A stretch of 64,000 nt of DNA from Cubamyces lactineus. Lineage: Eukaryota; Basidiomycota; Agaricomycetes; Polyporales; Polyporaceae. The notes under the pieces are model-generated. The model saw only the letters and a list, made by a program, of their open reading frames with translations, searched no databases and was not told the DNA's origin. The stretch is taken from NCBI GenBank assembly GCA_022376465.1, contig JACDTU010000012.1:434001-498000 (forward strand), in the 5' to 3' direction. Shown piece after piece: positions 23,998-35,970 of this stretch. Numbering within the stretch: the stretch's first letter is position 1; every line of letters begins with the position of its first letter. The translations under genes were made by a program, and so were the position numbers.

Positions 23998-25195
23998 ATG
24001 TCCACCGCCGTACACAACACCAACGTTGCCTGCTGCACGATTCCGCCCGTCAAGTCCGACTACCAGCCCAAGGGCTCCTACAAATCCTATGCCGGCTTCA
24101 GCAAGGTGCGTCCGCGCGTTGATCGCCCGAAACGCCGTTATCGCTGAGCTCATTCCCGACATGAAACACCGCAGGTTTACGTGACGGGCCCAGAGAAACC
24201 CGGAAACGTCGCTCTTGTCTGCGTCTATGACATCTTTGGGTAAGTCTCGTACCAGTCTTGCTGCGAAAGACCCGCAAATGTGACGATCGTTTCAGCTTCA
24301 AGCCCCAGACGCAGCAGGGCGCGGACATCCTCGCTGAGAAGCTGAACGCCCAGGTTCTCATGCCGGACTTCTTTGAGCCGGCCCAGCCGTGGCCCGTGGA
24401 CAAGTTCCCTCCCCAGACAGACGAGGAGAAGGGCAAGCTCCAGGCCTTCTTCGGCGGCCCGGCGAAGCCCCAGGATGCCGTCTCCAAGCTCATCAATGTT
24501 GGAAAGGCGCTCAAGTCTGAGGGCGCCGGGTGGGTTGGCACCTTTGGGTTCTGCTGGGGTAGGCATCCCGGTTGAGACACGCGTCGATCATGCGCTAATC
24601 AACACAACAATGCAGGTGGAAAGGTCACCATCCTCGCTGGTTCCGCTGCGTCGACTCCTTTCGATGCCGTGGCAGCGATCCATCCTGCGTGAGTGCCGTA
24701 GTGTGGCAAGTGTTACATATATAGATGCCTAACAGTTTCATGGCGGAATCACAGGATGCTCAACCATGGGGACGTAACTGAGCTCAAGGTGCCGTTGGGC
24801 CTGTACCCGAGCAACGATGAACCTGTAGATGAGGTCAGTCACATGTCAATAACCTTGAGAAAGGTTTGAACTGACCCATGCATTTGCATACAGTCGAAGC
24901 AAATCCTGGAGATTATCTCCAAGAAGCCCATCTCAGACAAGAGCGACTACAAGCTTTACGACTCGTACGTTTGCTTCTCGACTATACGCATGCTATATGC
25001 TGACCACCGCTCAGCTTCCATGGCTTCGCTGCCGCGCGTGCTAACCTCGATGACCCCGAAAACAAGAGACAGTACGTATCGTCCTCGATCTATATGAGCA
25101 GTCTCGCCCATATCCTGACCTCGCCTAGCTATGAAGACCTGTACGCCAGACTCGCTACCTTCTTCGCCAAAGCAAGCGGCACGCCTGTGCAGTGA
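23998..25195 (+). CDS. Dienelactone hydrolase family protein
   Basis: This alpha/beta hydrolase belongs to a family whose members hydrolyse dienelactones and related esters in aromatic breakdown; the substrate here is unknown. Exons read 23998-24105, 24175-24239, 24296-24558, 24616-24688, 24755-24833, 24894-24964, 25015-25071 and 25129-25195, giving 260 residues. The Cys nucleophile is in GFCWGGK (split by intron 3), the acid is most likely in YPSNDEPVD, and the histidine is in FHGFAAARAN, so the Cys-Asp-His triad is complete. The usual start signature QPKGSYKSYAGFSKVYVTGP is present. An upstream in-frame ATG at 23935 would add a basic, mitochondrial-like leader, but it sits too close to the TATA motif. 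Confidence 0.93.
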
Positions 25196-25332
25196 TCAAA
25201 TCTGACGGATACTGGAGGAACTTGTTAACGCGTGAATGTATCGAGAAGAGACTGCTTTACAATTCTTGTACAACACTGTATACGGAGGAATGCACTGAGC
25301 AATTGTATCATCACGAGGAACTGCGGAAATGT

Positions 25333-27547
25333 TCAATGCAACGTGTTCAACACTCCTGCGGGGAGCTCGTCATTGACTTTGATCATCCAGAACGGACCTG
25401 TAGAGTTGGATCAGCACGTCGAATCTGCCTTCACAACAGAGCTGCACTCACCAGCGGGATCGTCTATCACACAAAGCATTACTATCGCATCAGCACTAAA
25501 GCAGCGAACTGAAAGCGAGCGACGCACCGTGCTCGTGCCGCGCGCCCGTCCATATACCCGCGATGCCCGCCGCGCTACACACATGCCCAATCTGCACGCC
25601 CTCCGCGCTCCACTGCATCCGCCCGTCGTACGTCGTGACGAACTGCCAGCGCACCGCGCCGTCCGCGAGCACGCCCACCCGCCCGCGGATCGACGCGGTG
25701 CTCGCTTGCGGGCCGTGCGTATGCCCCTCGAAGTAGAGCGTCGGAAAGCGCTTTTGGCCCGGGGACGGCTGTTGCTGCGCGTCGTCGGCGCTGCGGGGGC
25801 TGTTGGTGTCGCTGGGTGCGGATAGCTCGGAGACCGCGGAGGGGAAGTAGGGGTCGTGATACGTCTGCGAGGCGCCGTCGAAATAGGCGGAGGCGGAGAT
25901 GAGTGAAAGGTGTAGTTCGACGGGGCGGAGCGCTTCGTCGAATGGGTCCTCGAAGAAGGAAGGGTGGTGTGGGCCAGGAGGAAGATGCGAGTTCTGATAA
26001 GGAGATTGTATGAGTGAGTGTTGTCCCAGGGGAACTCTCATAACGTTCGTCGGATGGCTTACGTTGAACACTGTGAATTGCATACAGAGTCGAATGGGAG
26101 AGCAGACGTAGTCAGTGTTGTACAACATGATCCTCGGCATACTACGACGTTGACTCACTATACAGGTCTCTGTTCGCATACACATACACACCAACGTCAA
26201 TCAGCGCACCGCCTCGATGGAGACATAGAGAGCCGCGCGCTGCCGCTCGCAACTCACCGGTAATCCATGAAGCACACGAACCGCCGCCACTTGCCCGTCA
26301 CGCCCGCCCAGTCGTGCGGCTCGCGCTCGAACGCGCCCACGGCGGAGTACGCCCGGAGCGCCTCGAGCGAGAACAGCGGCTTCTTGTAGAACCCGAGGCA
26401 CGCGTGCGGCACGTCGCGCAGCTTCAGCGCGACGACGTTCAGGATGTGCTCGACGTGCTCCCAGTTCACGACCAGCGCGCGCGGATAGCGTGTCCCATCC
26501 GCCGAGTGCCCGTCCTCGCTGTCTGAGCCGCTTCCATCGGACATGGCGCTGTCAGAATCCTCGGAGGCCGCATGGGTTACATATACAGAGCTCGAATCTG
26601 AAGACGAGCTATCAGGCGTATACGGCAGCCAGACAATGCGATAAGGCCCCCAAAGCGTCTCGGGCTGGTACTTGCGCATGTCGTACACGAAACAGCGGCT
26701 CTTCTTCCGGAGCTCGATCATCCGCAGGCGGCTGTCCGCCGCGAAGCTGCTCTCGTGCGCGAGCGCGACGTACGCACGCAGCCTACAGCGTAGCTTGTGC
26801 AGGTCCTCGAACGCGCTCGGGATATAGGAATTCTGCGTGACCAGCATCGCAGAGCGCAGCCAGCTGGTTGGCCCGCCCGTCGACTCGGTGCCGGATACAG
26901 CGATAGCGCGATTGTGGACGTGGGTCCGCCGTAGGAGATGGTCGAGCCACAGGAGTGTGTCCGAGCGCGAATGTATTTTCTTCCCGTCCTCGTCGACGTC
27001 AGCCTTGCTGACCGGGAGCGCCGTGTCCACTGCTGCGAGGAACGTCTCGAACGCGCGCCGGAGCTGCTCTTCGTCGCTGCTCTCCGACGCTACGATTGTC
27101 TCCGCCTCGATGCGTCGCTGGAGTTCGGTCTGCCATGGGGACGCCCGTGAAGGCTCCGCATTCGCGTCGCGTTCTAGCTCATACGCGTAGGAAGACTCGT
27201 GGCTGTATAAGAAATGCCGTGGAGGCATCTGAACCGCCTTGCGTAGGTCGTCGAACGGCCGGCCGAGGTAGAGCTCGCGCCAGAGGAAGTGATCCTTGGG
27301 CTCGTACACGAGCCTCCTCGCGAACCGGCACGTCTGCGCATACCTCTGTGGATGCCCGAGTCCGCGCAGTGCCACATGACGGATTGAAGTAAAAATGAGC
27401 TCGTTGAGCTGGGGGATTGGGGATCAGGCTTACCGAAACGGCTCGCGGATCGCTGAACGTCAGCACGCGCTCGATGAGCTCCGTAGGGAGCAAGTGTAGC
27501 ATAAGCTGCTGCGGGCTATGCCTCTGAGACGCGCCGGCTACTTGCAT
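25333..27547 (-). CDS. F-box protein with basidiomycete C-terminal domain
   Basis: F-box proteins bind Skp1 and bring substrates to SCF ubiquitin ligases. Exons read 27547-27434, 27345-26258, 26169-26159, 26070-26063, 25993-25528, 25463-25452 and 25397-25333, giving 587 residues. The F-box is LLPTELIERVLTFSDPRAVS followed by RYAQTCRFARRLV. The C-terminal half contains SFFEDPFDEALRPVELHL, YFEGHTHGP, then TYDGRMQWSAEGVQIG and GIAGIWTGARHEHDDPAGPF, and ends in FWMIKV. Exons of 11, 8 and 12 nt are all needed: skipping any breaks the frame, while using them gives DYRDLYMFNNSHLP and HDDPAGPFW, which fit this family as I remember it. It converges on the dienelactone hydrolase gene, with 137 bases between stops. 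Confidence 0.82.
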
Positions 27548-27952
27548 CGAGCGATTGCCCTCTAAACCCGAGACGAACGTGAGGAATATGGCGGTATGGG
27601 TCCAAGGAGCGTGTTGCTGAGAGCCTCCAGCTTTAAGCCGACTGCCCCTGACCAAGCATGGGAAGGCACGGCCCGTATCCGTGCAAAGCATCAGTGACCC
27701 ACTACAAACCCCGAAGCGCGTTTCATCAAGCAATCGCTACGCCTCCGTCGGAGAGAGGCAATTGTATACTGGAAGCCAAGTTGGAACCGATGACCATGCA
27801 TACATACAACCCACATGTAGAATTCTGTACATCTGTAACCTTGTCCGTGACCGCCAGCGCTACTGCTTAGAGACACACCTAATACCGCTACGCAAGTCCA
27901 AAGCCGGGGAAGATAAGGGAATTGAGTGCCGAGAGGGGGGTGAGGGAGGTGT
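27548..27952. other. Intergenic, 0.4 kb
   Basis: This gap lies between two minus-strand genes and should hold the F-box promoter and the 3' flank of the next gene. I see no feature in it. Confidence 0.5.
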
Positions 27953-29126
27953 TCACCATACACCAAACATGCGGAAGAACATGACAGAGATGAAGACGGA
28001 GTAGACAATGCCGAAACGTAGAAACCACTGATCAACTCTGTTTGGCACACGACCGTCATGGGGAGCTTCAGCGACGGACTGGTGGATGGGCGACAAAGAG
28101 GACGAATCAAAACGTGCGCGAGAACCACTGGTAGTAGTCACAGAAGAAGCTTCTTTCCGCCGCAAGTGAGGCTCAGTGGAGGACGAAGATACTGCGCCCG
28201 CGCAACGCGCTTCGACCCGGCAGACACAAACAGACAGAGTATGGAGGCCAGCACTCGCGGTCGCAAGTTGAGTACCAGAAGCTGCAGATGCAAGAGTGCC
28301 GGTGGAGGTCTGTCGGCGAACATGCGGGTCGCTCAATCCAGAGCCAACTGAGGAAGACAAGCTACCAGATCCAGATGAACTGTCATGACAAGGTGTCGAA
28401 GCGAGAGGAAGGAATATCTGAGCGTTGCGGCGAGGGCGAGAACGAGAGCGAGAACGAGAGCGCATAGTCACGTCGGGATGAGGAATCTCAACATAAGCGC
28501 GATGAGGACGCCCCCCTCGGGCGCTACCTAGACTCTGCTTGTCTTGTTCTGGCTCGACGAGTGCCTCTTTAGTAGGGGAGGGGTCCCTGTACACCAGGAT
28601 GGGAGCTGGTGGAGTTGGCTTTGGCTGCGTAATAGCCTTCAGGGCAGTATCAACGTCATATCATGGGGGTAATACTCTGTTCAAAGGGGCGTACCTTGGG
28701 AGTCTCCTGCGTGTGACCAGAGAAGATCCTGACATGCTGCGCCCAGCGCACTCGTGGAGTTGCCCGAGCTGCCGTATGTCGCTTGAACGGAGATTTCTGA
28801 ATTTCCGTGGGTTTGGGAGGGCTCTCGGGCGCGACTTCGTCGCTTAGCCAACCCGGAAATGGCAGATGAGCAATTGTGAGTCGTCGCTCCTTCGCCCTAC
28901 GTATAGCGTTCATTCGTTCAGTGCAATCCACAAGAACCTCGACGCGGTGACCGTGCTGTTCGATGGCGAACGTCGTCTGTCGCCGGCGCGCATGCTTGAT
29001 GGATTGAATGCGCCCCCGGTGCGATTTGGAGGATGGCACAGTACCACTCGGCTTATCTGGTGTAGATCGCACAACTGCGTTTTCCTGTCGTGCCCGAGTC
29101 CTGGCGCGAGTCCGGATGGGAGACAT
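27953..29126 (-). CDS. Tail-anchored membrane protein, unknown family
   Basis: Two exons, 29126-28695 and 28636-27953, give 371 residues. The N-terminus is highly basic (MSPIRTRARTRAR) and the middle is low-complexity, rich in Ser, Arg and Thr, with an RSRSRSRSR run. The only structured element is at the extreme C-terminus, RVDQWFLRFGIVYSVFISVM followed by FFRMFGVW, a single membrane helix. This layout suggests a tail-anchored protein with its body in the cytosol. I do not recognise the family. An in-frame Met at 29174 could extend the start by 16 residues. Confidence 0.65.
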
Positions 29127-29678
29127 CACTTGCAAAACAGTAAGGGGAGATGCGAAGAAGTCCGAGGTGAACAAAGGAAGAGAGTTCGGTATATATGAGA
29201 CTCGGCGCTCAGGCTACAAGTATTGATCGACTCTTGACGTCATTGTATGAATCCCGACATGTACACCTTCACAATTCCACCGGTTCCTTGTGAGGTGTTG
29301 TTGGCTATGGCACGGATTGGGGGAAATGAGGGACTAAGATGTACAGCGAGTAGTATGCCATACAGCCATGGCGGGAGGACACCGAGACGCAAGTGTTGTA
29401 TGCTAGATCGTGGGAACGTCGGAGTTGCAATTTCATGGAACGTCGGACTGCCCACGGTCGACACTGAGGCATCAGTCTATGTAGGAGATACATTGACACT
29501 GAGGCTATCACCACGCACGCGACACCTGGACCGAGGACACATGTACAAGTCTCAATGCAGTTTACACCACTTCTTTGAACGTGACTATTGATCATTGAAT
29601 TGCTTCAACGGGCGAGAACGGTATATATCTCGAGCCACATGCTCTCATTCGACTGTCTAACCTACTCGGTGAGTAAAC
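29127..29678. other. Intergenic, 0.55 kb
   Basis: This follows the stop of the IGPS frame on the minus strand. I looked for remains of a PRAI domain, which follows IGPS in fungal TrpC, and saw none in any frame. Confidence 0.5.
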
Positions 29679-30554
29679 CTATGCATCCGGCCACGCCAGC
29701 AATTCCTTGATGAACCCCTTCGTGTCAGAAGCGCGCATCAAGCTCTCCCCGACCAGCACCGCGTTCACGCCCTGCTCCTTGTACACCTTCACGTCCCCTG
29801 GGCCCTGGATCCCGCTCAGAGCGCACAGGACGACGTCCCGCTCGCGAACCATATCCACCAGCGCGCTCGTCGTGCCCATGTCGACGCTGAAGTCGTGCAG
29901 GTTCCGGTTGTTGACCCCAATCACCTTCGCCCCTACCTCCAGCGCCCGCGCCATCTCCGCCGCGTTGTTCACCTCCACCAGCGGCTCCATTCCCAGGCGT
30001 GCCGAGTACGCGTAGAGCCGCTGAAGCTGCTCTTGCGAGAGCATCGCGACGATGAGGAGGACCGTGTCGGCGCCCCAGAGTCGCGCCTCCGCGATCTGGT
30101 ACTCGGAGAAGATGAATTCCTTGCGGAGGACCGCCGGGCGGTCCGGGAGTGTGTCGATCGCCTTGCGCACGAGGTGCATGTCGGTCAGACTGCCTTTGAA
30201 CCAGGTTGGTTCGGTGAGCACCGAGATGACGGACGCGCCGGATTGCGCGTAGAGCAACGCTTGCTGCGCGGGGTTCACGAACGGCGCGATGTCACCCTTT
30301 GACGGAGACGCGCGCTTGATCTCGGCCATGAGACTGAGGGAGGGCTTGGCTGTATGCGTAGACGGGTTGCTTTTCAAGCGGGCGACAAAGGAGGTCAGGT
30401 GAGGGGCGAGTCCCATCTGGAGGTACGTCTCGAGCTCCTCGGGGCGTGTTCCCGGTGTCGACTTGGCAGCCTTGACATCCTGCTGTCGTTGAGCATAGAT
30501 CTTCTGGAGGATGGTGGGTGGTTTCGCGGCGTCTTGTGTTGTGGAAGATCGCGG
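29679..30554 (-). CDS. Stand-alone indole-3-glycerol-phosphate synthase domain (trpC-related), 5' end unresolved
   Basis: IGPS closes the indole ring in tryptophan synthesis. In filamentous fungi it is normally the middle domain of a GATase-IGPS-PRAI protein. Here one uninterrupted frame covers only IGPS. It opens after a stop at 30557-30555 and includes the domain's first helix, [17 protein letters not shown], but the first in-frame ATG is at 30416 ([10 protein letters not shown]), which would lose about 40 residues. Core motifs look intact: [48 protein letters not shown] and LVGESLMR. The frame stops at LLAWPDA, just where PRAI should begin. The aldo/keto reductase stop lies only 100 bases upstream. 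It may be a functional paralogue with a missed 5' exon, a fusion with the upstream gene, or a relic. Confidence 0.75.
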   Translation of the reverse strand, partial: PRSSTTQDAAKPPTILQKIYAQRQQDVKAAKSTPGTRPEELETYLQMGLAPHLTSFVARLKSNPSTHTAKPSLSLMAEIKRASPSKGDIAPFVNPAQQALLYAQSGASVISVLTEPTWFKGSLTDMHLVRKAIDTLPDRPAVLRKEFIFSEYQIAEARLWGADTVLLIVAMLSQEQLQRLYAYSARLGMEPLVEVNNAAEMARALEVGAKVIGVNNRNLHDFSVDMGTTSALVDMVRERDVVLCALSGIQGPGDVKVYKEQGVNAVLVGESLMRASDTKGFIKELLAWPDA

Positions 30555-30654
30555 TCAAAGTTTGTGTCAAGCGGCTGAAGGGGCTCAAGCTCACGATGCT
30601 GTGGTAAGTCTGTCTTATTTACACGAAGATCGCTCGCTGATAAGGACACGGTAA

Positions 30655-32043
30655 TTATAGGTGAACACCGCCCAGAGTCAACTCCCACCCCAGCTGTTTG
30701 TAGGTCCACCCGAAGCACGAGCCCCCGAGTTCTAGCGAGTGGAAGCCGCACATGCTCCTATGCATGCCCGGCCTCTTGTGGAAATTATCAAGTACGTCCA
30801 TCTCCGCTGCGCTCAGACGTTTCAGCTGGGCGGGATAATCCGATGAGCGGCCATGTCAGGTGTTCTAGAGTCGCATACACTCACATCGAAGTTCTCTTTC
30901 AGGCGCTCAGGGTGAGTAGTCTTCGGGATTACGACCGTGCCCCGCTGGACGCCCCAGCTCAAGAGCACCTGCGCGCCAGTCACCCCGGGGCCATGTGCCT
31001 CCGCGATTTCCCGGATGACAGGGTCGTCGACGAACCTGGCTTTGCCGAGGGGCGTGTATGCCGTGAGCAAGATGCCCCTCTCATTGCAGAACTCCAGCAA
31101 CTCGTGCTGCGGGAGGCAAGGGTGTAGTTCCACCTGATTCACCGCGGGAACGACCTTTGCGTGCTCGAGGAGCTCGGTGAGCGTCGTGATGCTGAAATTG
31201 GAGACGCCGATCGTCTTCACCTTCCCTAGAAGTGGAGGGACACATCTTCAGCGTGCGAGCATATCGGGTGGCAGGTGATGTGCAATCACCGGTTTCGAGC
31301 AGGTCCTCCATCGCTTGCCAAGTCTCGACGAAAGTCGGCGATTCGTCTGGCTGCAAAACCTTGCCTGCGGAACTCGGTGAACAAACGGTACCCCAGTAGA
31401 GGGTACAGCGCGCGCCATGCTCTACCTGATTCGTCCCAAGCCATCGGCCAGTGCATGAGGTACAGGTCCACATATTCCACGCCGAGCTTTGACAGGCTCG
31501 TGTCGAGCGCCTGTTCGACTCGACCGTGGTCTCTTTGGCTGACGGCGCGGTAAGGTCAGCGGTAAGAGCCACATCCATTGCAGAAGACGGGCAGCTCACT
31601 TCAGTTTCGTAGTGAGGAAGATCTCGCTGCGCGGCACCCCCGAATCCCGCAGCGCCTTCCCGACGGATCGTTCGTTCCCTGTCCGATCCTTGCGGTCATC
31701 CACTGCCACATACAACGGACGCCCTCGTCGAACGACTTACCGTAGTTCGCAGCCTGTCGTCAGACGACGTCAGATCGTCACAAAAGTCTGAATAGTCAAT
31801 ACCCAGGGCGCACTGTGTCAATTTGTCGGTACCCGAGCTCTAGAGCGCGCGCGACCATCGTCGTGACATGCTCGCCTTCCCCGGGGGTCCCCATCCAACA
31901 CCTGCCGCGACACACCCCTCGTAAGCCTCAGTGCCAGGACGTGCACGGTCACTGTAGAAGCGTCGGCCGTGATCAGCTCACCCGAGGCCTATCGCAGGCA
32001 TGCTCATGCCGTTGTTGAGCTTGAAGTGCCGGGTGACCGCCAT
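30655..32043 (-). CDS. Aldo/keto reductase
   Basis: This is an NAD(P)H-dependent carbonyl reductase of the AKR superfamily. Exons read 32043-31982, 31901-31814, 31753-31741, 31678-31600, 31538-31426, 31364-31290, 31225-30885 and 30825-30655, giving 313 residues. The catalytic tetrad is visible: Asp and Tyr in YRQIDTAANYGNE, Lys in FLTTKLKN, and His in [12 protein letters not shown]. The strand motif [16 protein letters not shown] and the cofactor-binding end [17 protein letters not shown] are typical. Exon 3 is only 13 nt and encodes AANY plus one base, carrying the catalytic Tyr. The substrate cannot be read from sequence. The end [16 protein letters not shown] is followed within 100 bases by the IGPS frame on the same strand. 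Confidence 0.92.
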
Positions 32044-33027
32044 CGTGCAGTAGTTCCTCGCGTTTGTCTCAACACCACGCCGCTCTAGAGGGTGGAAGCA
32101 GTGAAAGGGATGAATGCCGTTCGAACCCTCGAGGCTCGGACGCGCCCGCGAAGTTCTGGCTGGGTCAGCCGGAACCTCGTGACGTATGGCGAACTACAAT
32201 CTCAACGTTTCAGCTGAATGCGCGGAGGATCCCTTCGGGATCTCCAGACGTGTATTTGCACGCGCAGCACAGCACATTGTAGACACTACGCTGCGCATGC
32301 GGCTTGGATGTGGTCGCAAGATGCCGGTGGTTCGGGAGTACTATGCGCGGATGTGGATCTGCCTGTTCCGCTGTTTCAAACGATTCCTTCAGTACTAGTA
32401 GTCGAGTCAGCTAGCTTGTTTGAAGCCCACCCTCGAGCTTGATGGTGTTCCATCCTGCGTTGTTAGACCTTTACACGACATATATTCGCCACCACTCTAA
32501 ACCAATCCCCAATCACCCACACACAAAAACCCACAAAGAAACTAAAAACCTCTAGTTATGCAGATCACAGTTAGTCAGTCAGTAACAACTACTCGTACAC
32601 CAAGGGATCCGTATACATGCTCCACTCCATAGTAAGTAGCTATAGGGGCAGGGCATACATTGTGCGTACATGACCCTATCGTCCGTCGGGGTTACGCGCG
32701 GTGCGCAGGGCCCCGTATTTTCCAACACGGCAGACACACGAGATTAAGTAGGCAGAGACACAGACAGGACACGGACGCGGATGGGTAGGCTGGAGTGAGT
32801 AGGCTGGGTAGGGCGGGGTGGGGGAAGACCAGATGGACAGCGCGAAAGCAACGAGGGGTGGCGCAGGATCAGCAATGGGGAAGGAGGAAGAAAGGGGGGG
32901 TGTAGCGATGTGTGCCGAGGCATACTTTTGCGTCGTTCGCGGGCCTTCATGAGCATTCAGGCCAAAGGCATTACGCCAGGCCTTACAGCCTTACAGGTTT
33001 CCTGCATTTCCGAGCACCTCACGGGCG
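32044..33027. other. Intergenic, 0.98 kb
   Basis: This holds the promoter side of the aldo/keto reductase and the 3' flank of the ammonium transporter. The stretch 32740-32910 is purine-rich on the plus strand. No gene is supported. Confidence 0.5.
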
Positions 33028-35146
33028 CTATGACGCCCCGTCCTTGCCCTCCGAGTCCGAGTCCACCTTCTCCAAGATTGGCGCAAGCGCGCCCCCGTTG
33101 GCCTTCCCATTCGCTTCCCCGCCGTTGCCGTTGCCGTTCCCATGCCCGTTGAGCGTGCGCATTGGCACAGCGTCCGGCCCATGCCCCATATCCACGTCGG
33201 GAACCCCATGGCGGTCGCCCGCTGCAGGAGCCGTAGTGGCAGCAGCGGCGAGCGACGCGGGCGTCTTGTGCAGCCCGTCCGACTCGGTCTCGCTCTTCGC
33301 GTGGTAGAGCGGCGACCAGTCGAGGTAGTCTCTCCGCACCTCGATGTAGTCCGACGCGAACTCGCCGATCTATGCCCGCACCGGTCCGCGTCAGCAGCGT
33401 CCTAGGAGGGCTCGCAAGCACAACAACACGCACCTCGGCGTCGTCCATCCCGAGCATCTCCTCCTCGGGCGTCGCGCGCAGGTGCAGCGTCGGCACGCAG
33501 TCCAGCGCGCGCGCGATCCCCGCCGTCACGACGAACGAGTACGCCGTGCACGCGGCGATGTACGCGAGCTGCACGTACAGCTGCTTCCAGTGGTGGTTCA
33601 GCCACCCGCCCGCCGCGCCCACGTTCACCCCGTCGAGCGCGATGATCGCCCTGTCTGCGAAGAGCGCGTTGAACAGCAGCCCGAGCATCCCTCCGATCGC
33701 GTGTTCCGCGCACAGATCTGGGCAGGGATGGGGGATTTAGTGCGGCGCGCGAGACGGGCGTAGTGCATGGGCACGTACCGAGCGCGTCGTCTATTCTGAG
33801 GATGTACTTGACTGTGCGTAGCTGGTGAGTATGTGGCCATGAGCAGAACCGGACGAGGACGTACGCTTCGTGCTATAGTTGGACACCGCCCCAACCACGA
33901 TCCCCATCACCAGCGCCGCCCACTGCGGGATGTACCCCGACGCCGGCGTCGCCGCAACCAGGCCCGCGATCGTGCCCGAGCAGAACCCGACCATCGACCA
34001 CTTGCGCTCGATCCGAAAGTCAAGCAGGCACCACACGATGCCCGACATCGCCGCCGCGAGCATCGAGTTCCAGATCGCGACCAGCGCGCGCAGGTTCGCG
34101 CCGAACGCGGACCCCCCGTTGAACCCGAGCCACCCGAACCAGAGCACGAACGTCCCGAGCCCGACGAGCGAGACGTTGTGCGGCCGGAAGTTCCGCAGCT
34201 CGCGCTCCGAGCGCCGCCCCAGTGCCCACGAGTACGCGAGGCCGGAGATCCCGCTCGCGATCTCGACGGGGCCGCCGCCTGCGCGCGCATGCGTCGTTTG
34301 TGTGGTTGTGGTGGTGCGGGTGTGGATGCGGATGTGGACGTGGGGATTGCGGGGGAAAGATGGACAACTGTCAGTGCACAGCGATCGACAGAAGAGACAG
34401 ACGCTTACCGGCGTAGTCGAGCACTCCCCACTTGAACCCCCACCCGTTGATGTTCCACGCCCAGCACGCGATCGGGCAGTACACGATGGTCATCCATATG
34501 AACGTGAACACCATCGCGGGGAACACCCGGCCGCGTTCCGCGAGTGCACCCATCAGGATCGCGACCGTCACGCACGCGAACTCCATCTGGTAGAAGCTGT
34601 AGAGCAGCTCCGGGATGAGGGGCGAGCCCGGACTTGGGTCGCCGAGCACCTTGCGGAGGGCGAAGCTGCGGAGGTCGCCGATGTAGCCGTTTGTCGCGGT
34701 GGGCGAGAAGGCGAGTGAGTAGCCCCAGAACCACCACTGGAAGATGACGACGGCGTTGCTCGCCGCGACGGCCCATACTAATGACAGCGCGCTCTTTCGT
34801 CTTGAGAGGCCCGAGTAGAGGAACGCTGCAGGGAGAGGAATGAGAACATGCGCAGTGGGAGGTGTGCGCGCTCACTGACCGACGCCGGGAACCATGAAGA
34901 AGACGAGGATGCCGCATACGGCAATAAACGAGACGTCTCCGCCATCGAATCTGCAAGGCGTTCGCATGAGACTGTTGGCATACAGATTACTGGATACTCA
35001 CTGGCTGTTGGCGTCGCCTGGGAGGTGTCGTTGGACAGAGTTGAGACGTGTGCTGATCGAGACCGGGAGGCAAACGTTTACTCACGGAGTGCGCGGGCGG
35101 GGTGAGGTATGCGGGTCATTAGAGGGGTATCTGCAGCCTGGGACAT
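33028..35146 (-). CDS. Ammonium transporter, Amt/Mep family (Mep1/3-like)
   Basis: This plasma-membrane transporter imports ammonium. Exons read 35146-35086, 35017-35002, 34950-34880, 34825-34409, 34278-33865, 33811-33779, 33717-33434 and 33369-33028, giving 545 residues, the usual length. Family motifs include FDGGDVSFIAVCGILVFFMV, FLYSGLSRRKSALSLVW, FQWWFWGYSLAFS, GYIPQWAALVMG and KLKYILRIDDALDLCAEHAI. The second pore histidine is present in AEHAIGG. The first is replaced by Glu in GGPVEIASG (codon 34264-34262), as in yeast Mep1 and Mep3 rather than the sensor Mep2. A cytosolic C-terminus of about 110 residues has GNGNGNGG-type low complexity. Exon 2 is a 16-nt microexon encoding DANS. Confidence 0.95.
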
Positions 35147-35970
35147 GGCTGTGGCCTACAGGCGTCGGAATGGGTGAATAGGAATGTGGAGAACTAGAGG
35201 GGGCAGAGGACGAAGATCATCGGAGGACGAGGAGGAAGGAAAGGAAGAGGGCCGGGTGCGGGGTGGAGATCTGGAGCACATAGTGGCTGGGCCAGACTGA
35301 GGAGGAGGGATGACTCTATCCTTGCGATTCTATGGGCCGTACACTCTGCAGGCAGATAGCGCAAATCCATACCCGCCCCCCGATCACGCTCCTTATCTCT
35401 CCCTTCCCCGCCCTCCCCTCCGTCCGCTCGCCGTCCGCAACATCCTCCTCGACAGGCCTCTCGTCGTCTCCCTCGTCGACGGTGTTTTTCGAGCAGAGGT
35501 CGTGTGATGAGCGCCACATAACGTTAGCGGCTTCTGGTGGTGAGAAAGCTGCACAGCGTAGCGGGCAGGTTGGAACTCGAGCAGGGGTTTCCCCGGCCAG
35601 CTGATTCCGACAATGCAGCGGTGCGCTGATAACGCGGCGCACCCTATAGGCCCCCCACGTAGACGCCTGTGCGAGTGCAGAAGCCGCTTAGAACCTCAGC
35701 AACATTAGAAAAGACTGCTAGCATATGCGACGGACGAGAATATACCATTCCGGCAGTGGCTAGACTCATTTCGCTGAGCTCGCGAATCGCGCATACTGTA
35801 ACTTAGCACCCAATTTGCCATGTTTCTCATTCCGAATGCACAACCAAGCTCATTAAGTTGAAACAGTCACTGCGCATATTTCTGATACAAGCAGAAGATA
35901 TGTGTGTACACGACAGGAACAATGATACGCTTGTCACGGAAAGTATAGGAGGACGAGAATGGTCTATAGC
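35147..35970. other. Intergenic, 0.82 kb
   Basis: This holds the ammonium transporter promoter and the 3' flank of the next minus-strand gene. A C-rich stretch near 35370-35470 is the only compositional feature. Confidence 0.5.

Noticed and set aside
29127..29678. A PRAI remnant downstream of the IGPS frame
   Set aside because: All frames were read and none shows the KICG or later PRAI motifs.
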